NCBI GenBank assembly: GCA_963678085.1
Contig: OY782680.1
Coordinates: 1,426,001 to 1,490,000 of the forward strand
DNA: 64,000 bases
Direction: 5' to 3'
Origin: Aliishimia sp963678085
Lineage (GTDB): Bacteria > Pseudomonadota > Alphaproteobacteria > Rhodobacterales > Rhodobacteraceae
Shown: positions 1-8,397 of the stretch, in pieces
How positions within the stretch are numbered: the stretch's first letter is position 1
How the letters are laid out: each line of letters starts with the position of its first letter
Made by a program: the position numbers and the translations under genes
The notes under the pieces: model-generated
Told to the model about the DNA's origin: nothing
Seen by the model: only the letters and a program-made list of their open reading frames with translations
Databases searched by the model: none

Positions 1-1014
1 ATCGGCAAAATCCTCAGAACCCGTGGCGGGGGGCAGGGCGTCGCTGACCTTCGCCTGCCCCACAATATCCGCAGCGGCCTGCATATAAGCATCTGACAGC
101 GCGGTATCATTGACCAGCACATTAAACACGTTGCGCAGCTCCAGCGTGACCTCCACCCCATGAGCCAGCGCAAACCCATCGCAGATCTCTTGCATGCGCG
201 TTTCGGCCAGGGTGCAAATCTCATCCTTGAAATAGCGGATGGTGCCCGCCAGCTCTGCGGTGTCAGGCACCACATTATAGGCAGACCCTGCATGGATCTG
301 CGTGACCGAGAGAACGCAGCTCTCCAAAGGGGCAACATTGCGCGAGACGATGGTTTGTAGCTGCCCGACCAGGGCGGAGGCGACAATCAGCGGGTCTTTG
401 GATTGCTGGGGCATGGCCGCATGGCTGCCGGTGCCTTTGATCTTTATGTCGAAAAACGTGCTGCCCGCCATGGCGGTGCCTTTGCAAATCCCGACCATGC
501 CCGGCTGACCATTGGGGAAATTGTGGATGCCATAGATCTCATCGCAGGGGAAATGCTCAAACAGCCCATCGGCGAGCATACCGCGCGCGCCGCCAAGCCC
601 CTCTTCGGCGGGTTGGAAGATCAGCACCACGGTGCCATCAAAATCGCGGGTTTCAGCCAGATGTTTGGCCGCGCCCAGCAGCATGGTGGTGTGCCCATCA
701 TGACCACAAGCATGCATCACGCCGGGCTTTGTTGAGCCATAATCGAGCCCGGTTTCCTCATGGATCGGCAGCGCATCCATATCGGCGCGCAGGCCCACAC
801 GGCGATTGCCGCCGCCCTTGCCTTTGATCAGCCCCACGACGCCGGTTTTGCCAAGGCCCTCATGCACCTCATCCACGCCCCAGGCGCGCAGTTTTTCAGC
901 GACAATGGCGGCGGTGCGGGTCTCGGTAAAACCGATTTCGGGATGGGCATGCAGGTCTTTGAAGATCTCCAAAAGCTCGCCCTGGCTGTCGGAAATTGCG
1001 GGCAGGATGTTCAT
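1..1014 (-). CDS. M20D-family amidohydrolase, C-terminus cut by window edge
   Basis: Metal-dependent amidohydrolase of the peptidase M20 family, hippurate hydrolase / aminoacylase-like; such enzymes cleave N-acyl amino acids or small amides in the cytoplasm. The frame stays open from an ATG to the window edge (338 codons, roughly the last 50 residues missing). It shows the family zinc motif HACGHDGHT (about positions 690-720), a GLRADMDALP-type segment and a PAEEG segment. The start lies 11 bp after the stop of the ABC ATPase gene, so it is probably the last or a late gene of the transporter operon and may hydrolyse the imported substrate. The exact substrate cannot be read from the sequence. 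Confidence 0.88.
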   Translation of the reverse strand, partial: MNILPAISDSQGELLEIFKDLHAHPEIGFTETRTAAIVAEKLRAWGVDEVHEGLGKTGVVGLIKGKGGGNRRVGLRADMDALPIHEETGLDYGSTKPGVMHACGHDGHTTMLLGAAKHLAETRDFDGTVVLIFQPAEEGLGGARGMLADGLFEHFPCDEIYGIHNFPNGQPGMVGICKGTAMAGSTFFDIKIKGTGSHAAMPQQSKDPLIVASALVGQLQTIVSRNVAPLESCVLSVTQIHAGSAYNVVPDTAELAGTIRYFKDEICTLAETRMQEICDGFALAHGVEVTLELRNVFNVLVNDTALSDAYMQAAADIVGQAKVSDALPPATGSEDFAD

Positions 1015-1025
1015 AGCGGTCCTTT

Positions 1026-2660
1026 CTAGGCCATCTGCGCCATGGCGCCAGAGCCAAATTCCACGTTTTTGCCGGGTGCTGCCTCCAGCAAGAGGCGGGT
1101 GTACTCATGGGCGGGGTTTGCGTAGACCTCGGCCGTTGGGCCTTGTTCGACCACCACGCCTTTTTGCATCACGATCAGGCGATCACAGATCTGGGCCGCA
1201 ACGCGCAGATCATGGGTGATAAAGAGCATGGCGAGATTGTAGCGCGCGCGGATATCGTCAAGCAGCTCAAGCACTTGGGCCTGCACAGAGACATCCAGGG
1301 CCGAGACGGCCTCATCAGCAATCAGCACTTCGGGCTCCACCATGAGCGCGCGGGCAATGCAAATGCGCTGGCGCTGCCCGCCCGAAAACTGATGCGGGAA
1401 GCGCTCCAGCGCATCACCTTGCAGACCCACAAGCTGCATAAGCTCGCGCGCTTTGCTCAGGGCGGATCCTTTGTCCATGCCGAAATTCATCGGGGCCTCG
1501 ATCAGCGATTGCCCGATGGTGCGGCGCGGATTGAGCGAGCGGTAGGGATCCTGAAACACGATCTGCACCTTAGAGCGCAGGGGCCGCAGCTTGCTCTCGG
1601 GCAGGGTGGCGATTTCGGTGTTTTGCAGGGTGATCGAGCCTGAAGTTGGATCAATCAGCCGCGCGATGCAGCGCGCCACGGTGGATTTGCCCGAGCCGCT
1701 CTCGCCCACAATGCCCAAGGTTTCGCCCTTGCGCACATGCAGGTTCACATCATTAGCCGCCAGCACCACACGCCCGCCGCCAAAAAAGCCCTTGCTGCCA
1801 TATTGCTTGACCAGGGATTTGGTGGTGATCGCCTCCTCTCCGGTGACCGGCGCACGCTCGGGCGGGGACATGGAGGGCACCGATTTCATCAGCATCTGCG
1901 TATAGGGCTCTTTGGGATTGAGTAGCACCTCATCGCGGGTGCCATGCTCGATTACGCGGCCATGTTGCATCACGATGATGCGATCGGCGATCTCGGCCAC
2001 CACGCCAAAATCATGGGTGATGAAGAGAACGCCGGTGCCGCGCCGCTCTTGCATCTCTTTGATCAGCGTCAGGATCTGGGCTTGCGTGGTCACATCCAGC
2101 GCGGTGGTGGGCTCATCAGCGATCAGCAGCGCAGGGTCGAGCACGAGGGCAATGGCGATCATGATACGTTGCCGCTGCCCGCCCGAAAGCTGGTGCGGAT
2201 AGGCATCAACCATCTTTTCGGGGTCTGGCAAATGCACCATATCCATGATTTCAATGGCGCGCTTGCGCCGCTCGGAGGCGCTGAGCTGGGTGTGGATTTC
2301 CAGCATTTCCGCGATTTGATCGCCCACCTTGGCCACGGGGTTGAGCGCGGTCATGGGCTCTTGAAAGATCATCGCCATTTGGGTGCCGCGCATTTCGCGC
2401 AGGCGGGATTTACTGCTGGCCAGGGTATTTTCGTCGCCCACCCAGGTTTCACCCTGAACGGGCTTGAGCGCGGCGGGCAAGAGCCCCATCACGGCCGAGG
2501 CGGTCACGGATTTGCCCGACCCGCTTTCCCCGACCACGCAGACGATTTCGCCCTTGGCGACGCTGAGCGAGATATCTTCAATCGCATGGGCCCGGTCGCC
2601 ATCTTTGGGCAGGGCGACGGTGAGGTTTTTGACTTCTAGGACATTCTCACGCATGGTCAC
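1026..2660 (-). CDS. Dipeptide/nickel-type ABC transporter, fused double ATPase
   Basis: Energising subunit of a peptide/opine/nickel-family importer, with the DppD and DppF-type ATPases fused in one 544-residue chain. The first cassette has Walker A GESGSGKS at residues 44-51, signature LSGGQRQR near 158 and Walker B LLIADEP near 178. The second repeats these with Walker A near 317 and an FSGGQ signature. Both cassettes are followed by the short oligopeptide-transporter C-terminal extension (the LLNPKEPYTQ and YANPAHEYTR segments). The start overlaps the permease stop by 4 bp (ATGA), which points to translational coupling. Fused ATPases are common in alphaproteobacterial GsiA-like systems. 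Confidence 0.93.
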   Translation of the reverse strand: MTMRENVLEVKNLTVALPKDGDRAHAIEDISLSVAKGEIVCVVGESGSGKSVTASAVMGLLPAALKPVQGETWVGDENTLASSKSRLREMRGTQMAMIFQEPMTALNPVAKVGDQIAEMLEIHTQLSASERRKRAIEIMDMVHLPDPEKMVDAYPHQLSGGQRQRIMIAIALVLDPALLIADEPTTALDVTTQAQILTLIKEMQERRGTGVLFITHDFGVVAEIADRIIVMQHGRVIEHGTRDEVLLNPKEPYTQMLMKSVPSMSPPERAPVTGEEAITTKSLVKQYGSKGFFGGGRVVLAANDVNLHVRKGETLGIVGESGSGKSTVARCIARLIDPTSGSITLQNTEIATLPESKLRPLRSKVQIVFQDPYRSLNPRRTIGQSLIEAPMNFGMDKGSALSKARELMQLVGLQGDALERFPHQFSGGQRQRICIARALMVEPEVLIADEAVSALDVSVQAQVLELLDDIRARYNLAMLFITHDLRVAAQICDRLIVMQKGVVVEQGPTAEVYANPAHEYTRLLLEAAPGKNVEFGSGAMAQMA

Positions 2661-3571
2661 ACCCGCTTCGCAAATCGTGGATCAAGCGTGTCGCGCAGCC
2701 CATCCCCGAGCATATTGACCGAAAGAACCGTTATCGCGAGGAATATGGAGGGGTAGAAAATTTGGTGCGGATGCACTTGGAAGTTTTCCCGCGCTTTTCC
2801 GATGATATTGCCCCAGGTCGGGGTTTCAGCCGCCGGGACTCCTAGGCCCAGAAAGCTTAGGATCGCCTCAACAATGATGGCAGAGGCCACGATAAAGGTG
2901 CCTTGCACAATCAGCGGGGCAATGGTGTTGGGCAGGATATGGCGCATGAGCAGGGTTGGAATGCGGGTGCCCGCGGTGATCGCGGCCTCTACATAGGGCT
3001 CTTCGCGGATCGACAGCACAATGGAGCGCACCAGCCGCACCACCCGTGGCACCTCTGGCACCACAATCGCGATGATCACGCTCAAAAGCCCCGCGTTAAG
3101 AGCTGCGACAAGGGCAAAGGCGAGCAAGATTGCCGGGATTGCCATAAGCCCATCCATCACCCGCATGATAATCGCATCAAGCATGCGGAAATATCCCGCA
3201 ATCAGCCCGATAGTCATGCCGAGCGTGATAGAGATGGCTGCGACAGACAGACCAATGATCAGTGAGGTCCGCGCGCCATAAACGACGCGGGAATAAATAT
3301 CGCGCCCCAAATCATCCGAGCCCATATGATAGGTGACAGGGATTTTCACGCGCCCCTCTTCGGTATAGATCTTCATCACCCCTTCATAGCCAGGGGGTTT
3401 CAGGCGGGTGGAGGTCGAGGTTTGGTTTGGATCTATCGTGCCAAGCAGCGGGGCAAAGATCGCCATAATCACGATCAGCGCCACCAGAATCCCGCCAATC
3501 ATCACAGAGGGGTTTTTCACAAGGCGGCCAACAACCTGCCGCGTGGGAGAAATCGCTTGGCTGGTCATCAA
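2657..3571 (-). CDS. Peptide ABC transporter permease, DppC type
   Basis: Inner-membrane permease of 304 residues. An N-terminal membrane segment (about 22-45) is followed by an extracytoplasmic region containing HMGSDDLGRDIYSR, the hallmark of DppC/OppC permeases. Five more hydrophobic segments follow, with the EAA-loop that contacts the ATPase (around EAAITAGTR). It overlaps the upstream permease and the downstream ATPase by 4 bp each, so the complex is probably made stoichiometrically. Substrate is unknown; family members carry di- and oligopeptides, glutathione, opines or nickel. Confidence 0.93.
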   Translation of the reverse strand: MMTSQAISPTRQVVGRLVKNPSVMIGGILVALIVIMAIFAPLLGTIDPNQTSTSTRLKPPGYEGVMKIYTEEGRVKIPVTYHMGSDDLGRDIYSRVVYGARTSLIIGLSVAAISITLGMTIGLIAGYFRMLDAIIMRVMDGLMAIPAILLAFALVAALNAGLLSVIIAIVVPEVPRVVRLVRSIVLSIREEPYVEAAITAGTRIPTLLMRHILPNTIAPLIVQGTFIVASAIIVEAILSFLGLGVPAAETPTWGNIIGKARENFQVHPHQIFYPSIFLAITVLSVNMLGDGLRDTLDPRFAKRV

Positions 3572-4509
3572 TACCGGATCCTTGGGTCCAAGATAGTGTA
3601 GCTGAGGTCAATCAGCAGATTGATCAGCACATAGAGAAAGGAAAAGAGCAGCACGACCGCTTGGATGGTGGGGAAGTCGCGATTGAGCACGGCCTCCACT
3701 GTCAGTAGCCCCAGGCCGGGGATAGAAAAGACGCTTTCTGTCACCACCACCCCGCCGATCAGGATCGCAAAGGCAAAGCCGATCACGGTCACAATGGGCA
3801 CAGCGGCATTGCGTAGCGCGTGGCGGATGAGCACTTTAGTTTCGGTTTGACCCTTGGCGCGGGCGGTGCGGATATAATCTTCGCCCAGCACTTCAAGAAC
3901 CGAGGTACGCGTCATGCGCGCGATAAAGGCCACGAAAATAACGGTTAGGGCAAGGGAGGGCAGGATCAGGTGGCGTAGCCAGGGGAGTACGCCGTCACCC
4001 AGGCGCTTATAGCCTTGAACCGGGAGCCAGCCCAGTTGCAGCGAGAACACATAGATCAGCCCGAAGGCGATCACAAAGACGGGAATAGAAAAGCCGATCA
4101 CGGAAAAACCCATGACGATGCGGTCCAGCCAGCTGCCTTGTTTATAGGCCGAGATCACGCCCATGGGCACGGCAATGGCCACTGTCAAAAGGATGGTCAG
4201 TACCGAGAGCGACAGGGTCGGCTCAATCCGAGACGCGATCAGCTCGGTCACAGTTTTCTTAAAGAAATAGCTCTCGCCCAAATCGCCTTGCAAGATGTTG
4301 CCCGTCCAAATGCCAAATTGGCTGAGAAGGGATTGATCGAGACCAAGGTTTTCGCGGATTTCTGCGATTTGCGCCTCGGTGGCATAATCGCCCGCAATCA
4401 TCGCCGCCGGATCGCCCGGTGTGAGCCGCAAGAGCAGAAAGATAAACACGGCCACCACCAGCATCACTGGGATGGTCGCAACAAGCCGTTTCAGAAGATA
4501 AGACAGCAT
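3568..4509 (-). CDS. Peptide ABC transporter permease, DppB type
   Basis: Partner inner-membrane permease of 313 residues with the DppB/GsiC pattern: an N-terminal segment LLKRLVATIPVMLVVAV, the RLTPGDPA motif, then six hydrophobic segments and an EAA-like loop near IRTARAKGQTETKVL. A GGAGGAG ribosome-binding site lies just upstream of the ATG. The gene follows the binding-protein gene by about 80 bp and overlaps the next permease by 4 bp. This is the standard order of the family. Confidence 0.93.
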   Translation of the reverse strand: MLSYLLKRLVATIPVMLVVAVFIFLLLRLTPGDPAAMIAGDYATEAQIAEIRENLGLDQSLLSQFGIWTGNILQGDLGESYFFKKTVTELIASRIEPTLSLSVLTILLTVAIAVPMGVISAYKQGSWLDRIVMGFSVIGFSIPVFVIAFGLIYVFSLQLGWLPVQGYKRLGDGVLPWLRHLILPSLALTVIFVAFIARMTRTSVLEVLGEDYIRTARAKGQTETKVLIRHALRNAAVPIVTVIGFAFAILIGGVVVTESVFSIPGLGLLTVEAVLNRDFPTIQAVVLLFSFLYVLINLLIDLSYTILDPRIRY

Positions 4510-4590
4510 GCTCCTCCCCCCGCGCGTGCATACTTATGGAAAGTCACCGCGCCAAAAGAGCTCTGCCGCGGTGTGGATCTTTAGATCAGA

Positions 4591-6183
4591 TCAGTTCTTT
4601 TCGATGTTCCAGAACACAGGAACCCCGCCTTGCAGGTAGCCCTGCACATTGTTGCGGATCGCTGCTGGTGTGTACCACTGGCCCAAATGGATATGGGTTG
4701 GGTATTCCACCCAGCGCGCCTGGATCGCTTCGACAATCTGTTTTTGCTCATCAAAGGAACCAGCACGGGCAAAGTCATCGCGCAGCTTCTCGATTTGCTC
4801 GTCGCAAGGCCAGCCGAACAATGCCGTGTCACAGGAGGAGTTCAAGAAGGCCATGGCCAGCGGGTTGAACAGATCGCCCGCATCCCAAGCGGTGGCAAAG
4901 GCGTTCCAGCCCCCATCTGCAGGCGCGTCTTTCTTGGAGCGGCGTGCCACAAGCGTAGACCAATCCATGGACTGCATATCCACATTCATGCCAATCGCTT
5001 CCATCAGCTCTTTGGCGACAGGCGCGAGGTTTGTCAGAACCGGCACATTGGTGGAATGCATCAAGACCACGGGCGTTCCGTCATAGCTGGACTCGGCCAG
5101 CAGCTCTTTGGCTTTGGCGAAGTTGGACTCAAGCAAGCCATCCATATGCGCATCTGTCTCGAACGGCAGCCCGCAGACAAACATCGCTTTGCAGGTCTCG
5201 AAATAGTCGGAATGGCCGATGGTCGCCTCAAGGAAATCCTCTTGGTTGAACGCATAGAGCAGCGCCTGACGCACCTTTGGATCGTCAAAGGGTGGGTGCA
5301 ACACGTTAAAGCGGAAGGTATATTGCAGACCCGAGGGGCTGTGGCGCGCGGTATAGGCCTCACCCGCTTCTTCAACCAGCGGCAGCACATCTGGGGGCAC
5401 GGACTCGATCAGATCCACTTCACCGGCATTCAGCGCATTGATGGCTTGCTGAATGTCGCGGTTCGGGGTCCAGATCACCCGGTCAACCTTGGCGATTTTT
5501 GCACCAGCCAGCCCGTCGGTGGGCTCTGAGCGGGGCACATAAGCGTCGAACTTCTCATAGACCACTTTCACGCCTGGTTCCCACTCATCCAGGTTCATCA
5601 TGAAGGGACCAGAGCCGATATATTCGCTGATCTGCTCGCTACCCGGTGTCGCCGCAATGCGCGCAGGCATCATGAAGGGCACGTTAGAGGAGGGCTTGGC
5701 CAGCGCCAGCTCAATCAGCCCGGTCGGCGCGTTCAAGCTAAAGACCATGGTTTTGTCATCAGCCGCCTCTAGGCTGTCAACGAAGGTCATCATCTTTTGC
5801 CCCATAGCGTCTTTGGAGGCCCAGCGGTTGATCGAGGCAACAGTATCCGCGGCGGTCACCGGCGCACCATCATGCCATGTCATCCCACCGCGCAGGGTCA
5901 TGGTCACGGTCTTGCCATCCTCAGAGCGGGTGACGCTATCCACCATCTGCGGCTGCACTTGGCCTTTAGTGTCCAGCGCAAACAGCGTGTCATAGATCAT
6001 ATAGCCGTGGTTGCGGCTGATATATGCGGTGGTCCAGATCGGGTCGAGGATCTTGAGCCCCGAATGCGGCACCACGCGCAAAACGCTTTCCTCAGCACTT
6101 GCGGCGCCGCTCAAAGAGCTGAGCCCAATAGCAAGAGCCGCGAGCGCACCTTTCATAAAGCTACGGCTTGGCGTAATTTTCAT
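4591..6183 (-). CDS. Periplasmic substrate-binding protein, SBP family 5
   Basis: Extracytoplasmic solute-binding protein of 530 residues for the ABC importer, first gene of the operon. It has a typical Sec signal peptide (basic n-region, hydrophobic core about residues 12-28, cleavage after ASA) and then the family 5 pattern, with LRVVPHSGLKILDPIWTTAY near the N-terminus and a middle segment resembling KVRQALLYAFNQEDF. A clear GGGAGAAA ribosome-binding site supports the start. The family binds peptides, glutathione or nickel; the neighbouring amidohydrolase and amidase suggest an amide or peptide ligand, which is inference. Confidence 0.92.
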   Translation of the reverse strand: MKITPSRSFMKGALAALAIGLSSLSGAASAEESVLRVVPHSGLKILDPIWTTAYISRNHGYMIYDTLFALDTKGQVQPQMVDSVTRSEDGKTVTMTLRGGMTWHDGAPVTAADTVASINRWASKDAMGQKMMTFVDSLEAADDKTMVFSLNAPTGLIELALAKPSSNVPFMMPARIAATPGSEQISEYIGSGPFMMNLDEWEPGVKVVYEKFDAYVPRSEPTDGLAGAKIAKVDRVIWTPNRDIQQAINALNAGEVDLIESVPPDVLPLVEEAGEAYTARHSPSGLQYTFRFNVLHPPFDDPKVRQALLYAFNQEDFLEATIGHSDYFETCKAMFVCGLPFETDAHMDGLLESNFAKAKELLAESSYDGTPVVLMHSTNVPVLTNLAPVAKELMEAIGMNVDMQSMDWSTLVARRSKKDAPADGGWNAFATAWDAGDLFNPLAMAFLNSSCDTALFGWPCDEQIEKLRDDFARAGSFDEQKQIVEAIQARWVEYPTHIHLGQWYTPAAIRNNVQGYLQGGVPVFWNIEKN

Positions 6184-6302
6184 ATATTTTCTCCCTGTTA
6201 TGCGAACAGATATGTCTGCATGACGAAAACTATTGCGCTACTTTCACGGAGAGTCAAAAAATTTGTTCGACCAGAGGCAAGCGCTAAATTGATTATCCGT
6301 AG

Positions 6303-6361
6303 GTGGGGGTTTTGCACCCCCACACCCCCGCAAGGTATTTTTAGCCAAATGAAGGGGGGCG
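6303..6361 (+). repeat. G-tract hairpin intergenic repeat, copy A
   Basis: A 7-bp inverted repeat GTGGGGG/CCCCCAC around TTTTGCA is followed by ACCCCCGCAAGGTATTT and GCCAAATGAAGGGGG. The same block recurs inverted at 8174-8247 and in the same orientation at 46180-46240. It sits between the divergent binding-protein gene and the amidase relic. I recall similar G-rich blocks with TTCATTTGGCCAA as abundant intergenic repeats in Rhodobacteraceae. The function is unknown; the hairpin could act as a terminator or mRNA end. Confidence 0.8.
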
Positions 6362-6454
6362 CGTTTGCTGAGATGTCTTAACTAAACATGAAGGATCTCT
6401 ATTCTCAGGCCGGTAGAATTTTGTTATCATTTTCGTAAGATTTTGGAGAAAATC

Positions 6455-6628
6455 ATGGCAAATCCAGACCTATGGGACATGAGCGCGAAGGCGATTGCGC
6501 ATCAGATCTCTGCGCGCCAATCAGAGGCGGCTCTGGCAGGGCAGGCGGCTGTAGAGATGACTGTCACCCAGAGCTCCTCGGTTGATCCCTGGCAAGTGAC
6601 GCCGGAGGATGGCGAGACAGCGGATTGA
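6455..6628 (+). pseudogene. Possible internally deleted amidase relic (57 codons)
   Basis: A short ORF with a good GGAGAA ribosome-binding site 8 bp before its ATG. Its first 35 residues align without gaps with the N-terminus of the amidase that follows (shared LW, SA, I and AAV positions, about a third identical). It then jumps to SVDPWQV, which resembles residues 246-250 (DPWQV) of that amidase. This looks like an amidase paralogue whose middle and end were deleted. It may still be translated as a short peptide. Alternatively it is a chance small ORF; only a paralogue search in relatives would settle this. Confidence 0.45.
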
Positions 6629-6749
6629 AACAAGCCCAAGCGGTGAGCGTTGCTGGACGATCTGCCTTTGGGGCAGGGCGCGAATAATTCTTTCCTTACC
6701 GCAAAGATCTGCTCTAGGCTGACCGGTATAACCAATAGGGAGGTCTAAA

Positions 6750-8162
6750 ATGGGTCAAAATGAACTTTGGCAATTAAGCGCGACAGAACTCGCCAGCAAG
6801 ATCGCATCAGGAGAGGTTAGCGCGCTTGAGGCCACCCGCTCTGCTGTGGCGCGTATGCATGACGTGAACCCCAAGATGAATGCGGTGGTGGATGATCTCA
6901 GCGATACGGCGCTGGCCGAGGCGGCAGAGCTAGATGCAGAATTTGCCACATCCGGCCCGCGCGGCCCGCTGCATGGCGTGCCTATGACGATCAAAGAAAA
7001 CATAGACCAAACCGGCCATGCAACGCCCAACGGAGTGGCGGCTTTCAAGGATCTGATCGCGCCGGGCGATGCGCCCTTTGTGAAGAATATGAAGGAGGCG
7101 GGCGCGGTTGTGATTGGGCGCACCAATACGCCAGAGTTCTCGTTTCGCGGCAGCACCGATAACCCGCTGCATGGGCGCACCTTTAACCCTTGGAATGATT
7201 GGGCCTCTGCCGGGGGCTCCTCTGGCGGGGCCTCCTCGGCGGTGATGTCCGGTATGGGCGCGCTGGCCCATGGCAATGATATCGGCGGCTCTTTGCGCTT
7301 TCCGGCCACGGCCACCGGGGCAGCAACGGTAAAGCCGGGCCTGGGGCGCACCCCGGCCTATAACCCCTCGCAAAAAGAAGAGCGCGGGCTTTTGGCCCAG
7401 CTTATGTCCGTGCAAGGGATTATCGCGCGCCAAGTGTCCGACGTGCGCCTGGCGATGAAAAGCGCCATCGCCTATGATCCCCATGACCCCTGGCAAGTGC
7501 CCATGCCCTTTGAAGGTCCGGCGCATGAAGGGCGCATCAAGGTCGCCTTTACCATGAATGCCTTTGAGTTCGATCTGCACCCCGCGGTGGAAAAAGCCCT
7601 GTTCACCGCCCGTGATGCGCTGGTGGAGGCTGGCTATGATGTGATCGAGGCCGAGCCGCCAAACGCGCGCGAGATCGGCGCGGAGGGCACGCGCACACTG
7701 TTCGGAGAGGTGAAAACCATGCTCCTGCCCGCCATGCGCGCCTATGGCAGTGAGGCGTTTAACACCTATTGGGATCACTGCATGGACATTGCCCCGCCTT
7801 ATGAAGGGGATGAGCTGTTGCGCGCCATGGCCCGCCGCAGCAGCTATCTGCGCGACTGGCAGCTGTTTTTGGCGGAATATCCGCTGGTGCTGACACCCTT
7901 CATGCTTGAGCCGACCTATGCGTGGAACCGCGATCTGGAGGGGCGAGAGGGGGCCGAGACGATCATGCTCAAATCCTTTTACAGCTTTGCGATGAACTTC
8001 ATGGGCCTGCCCGCGGGCAATGTGCCTGCCAATTACAATGATGGGCTGCCAGTTGGCGTGCAAATCGTCGGTCGCCGCTTTCGCGAAGACATGATCCTAG
8101 ACGCCTGCGAAGCAATCGAAACCCGCGTAGGCATCATGGCAGAAAGGCTCTTTGCCCGTTAA
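6750..8162 (+). CDS. Amidase, amidase-signature (AS) family
   Basis: Cytoplasmic serine hydrolase of 470 residues that cleaves carboxamides to acid plus ammonia. The AS triad is visible: Lys82 in GVPMTIKENID, the Gly/Ser-rich GGSSGG block (155-160) supplying the cis-Ser, and the nucleophile Ser181 in DIGGSLRFPA. Length fits the family. A GGGAGG ribosome-binding site precedes the ATG. It is transcribed away from the ABC operon, with the amidase relic just upstream. With the M20D enzyme and M81 peptidase nearby, it fits a local amide/peptide catabolic set; the true substrate is open. Confidence 0.92.
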   Translation: MGQNELWQLSATELASKIASGEVSALEATRSAVARMHDVNPKMNAVVDDLSDTALAEAAELDAEFATSGPRGPLHGVPMTIKENIDQTGHATPNGVAAFKDLIAPGDAPFVKNMKEAGAVVIGRTNTPEFSFRGSTDNPLHGRTFNPWNDWASAGGSSGGASSAVMSGMGALAHGNDIGGSLRFPATATGAATVKPGLGRTPAYNPSQKEERGLLAQLMSVQGIIARQVSDVRLAMKSAIAYDPHDPWQVPMPFEGPAHEGRIKVAFTMNAFEFDLHPAVEKALFTARDALVEAGYDVIEAEPPNAREIGAEGTRTLFGEVKTMLLPAMRAYGSEAFNTYWDHCMDIAPPYEGDELLRAMARRSSYLRDWQLFLAEYPLVLTPFMLEPTYAWNRDLEGREGAETIMLKSFYSFAMNFMGLPAGNVPANYNDGLPVGVQIVGRRFREDMILDACEAIETRVGIMAERLFAR

Positions 8163-8173
8163 ACCCAAGGATA

Positions 8174-8247
8174 GCGCGCCCCCTTCATTTGGCCAATAAA
8201 TACCTCATTTGATACGGGGCGGGGGTGTGGGGGTGCAAAACCCCCAC
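8174..8247 (-). repeat. G-tract hairpin intergenic repeat, copy B
   Basis: Inverted copy of the block at 6303-6361, slightly longer because a short GCCCCGTATCAAATGA stretch is inserted between the C-tract and GGTATTT. It has the same GTGGGGG-TTTTGCA-CCCCCAC hairpin and GGCCAAATGAAGGGGG end. It lies right after the amidase stop and abuts a second, unrelated palindromic repeat. Confidence 0.8.
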
Positions 8248-8251
8248 GGCG

Positions 8252-8358
8252 CTAAGCAGGATTTCCGAAAAGTGGTCACCGGTTTTCGGGTGAAAATCCT
8301 GCAAAATCAAATATTCCTAAGCAGGTATTCGTGGGGTGCCTCGCGAATACCTGCTTAG
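8252..8358 (+). repeat. 107-bp double-hairpin intergenic repeat, copy 1
   Basis: Two palindromes in series. Hairpin 1 pairs GCAGGATTT with AAATCCTGC and, inside, CCGAAAA with TTTTCGG around GTGGTCACCGG. Hairpin 2 is a perfect 15-bp inverted repeat, CTAAGCAGGTATTCG with its complement. A second, inverted copy of the same length is at 45729-45835. The core resembles GTGGACACCGGTTTTC palindromes I recall from Rhizobiales intergenic repeats, so this may be a RIME-like element. Only the amidase and M81 gene ends flank it. Confidence 0.85.
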
Positions 8359-8397
8359 GCTTGGTTCCAGGTTCGTTGCCTCTTCAGGAGCGCGAGA

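Noticed and set aside
6930..8063. Minus-strand open frame of 377 codons in the amidase gene
   Set aside because: Shadow of the amidase, which has a complete AS triad.
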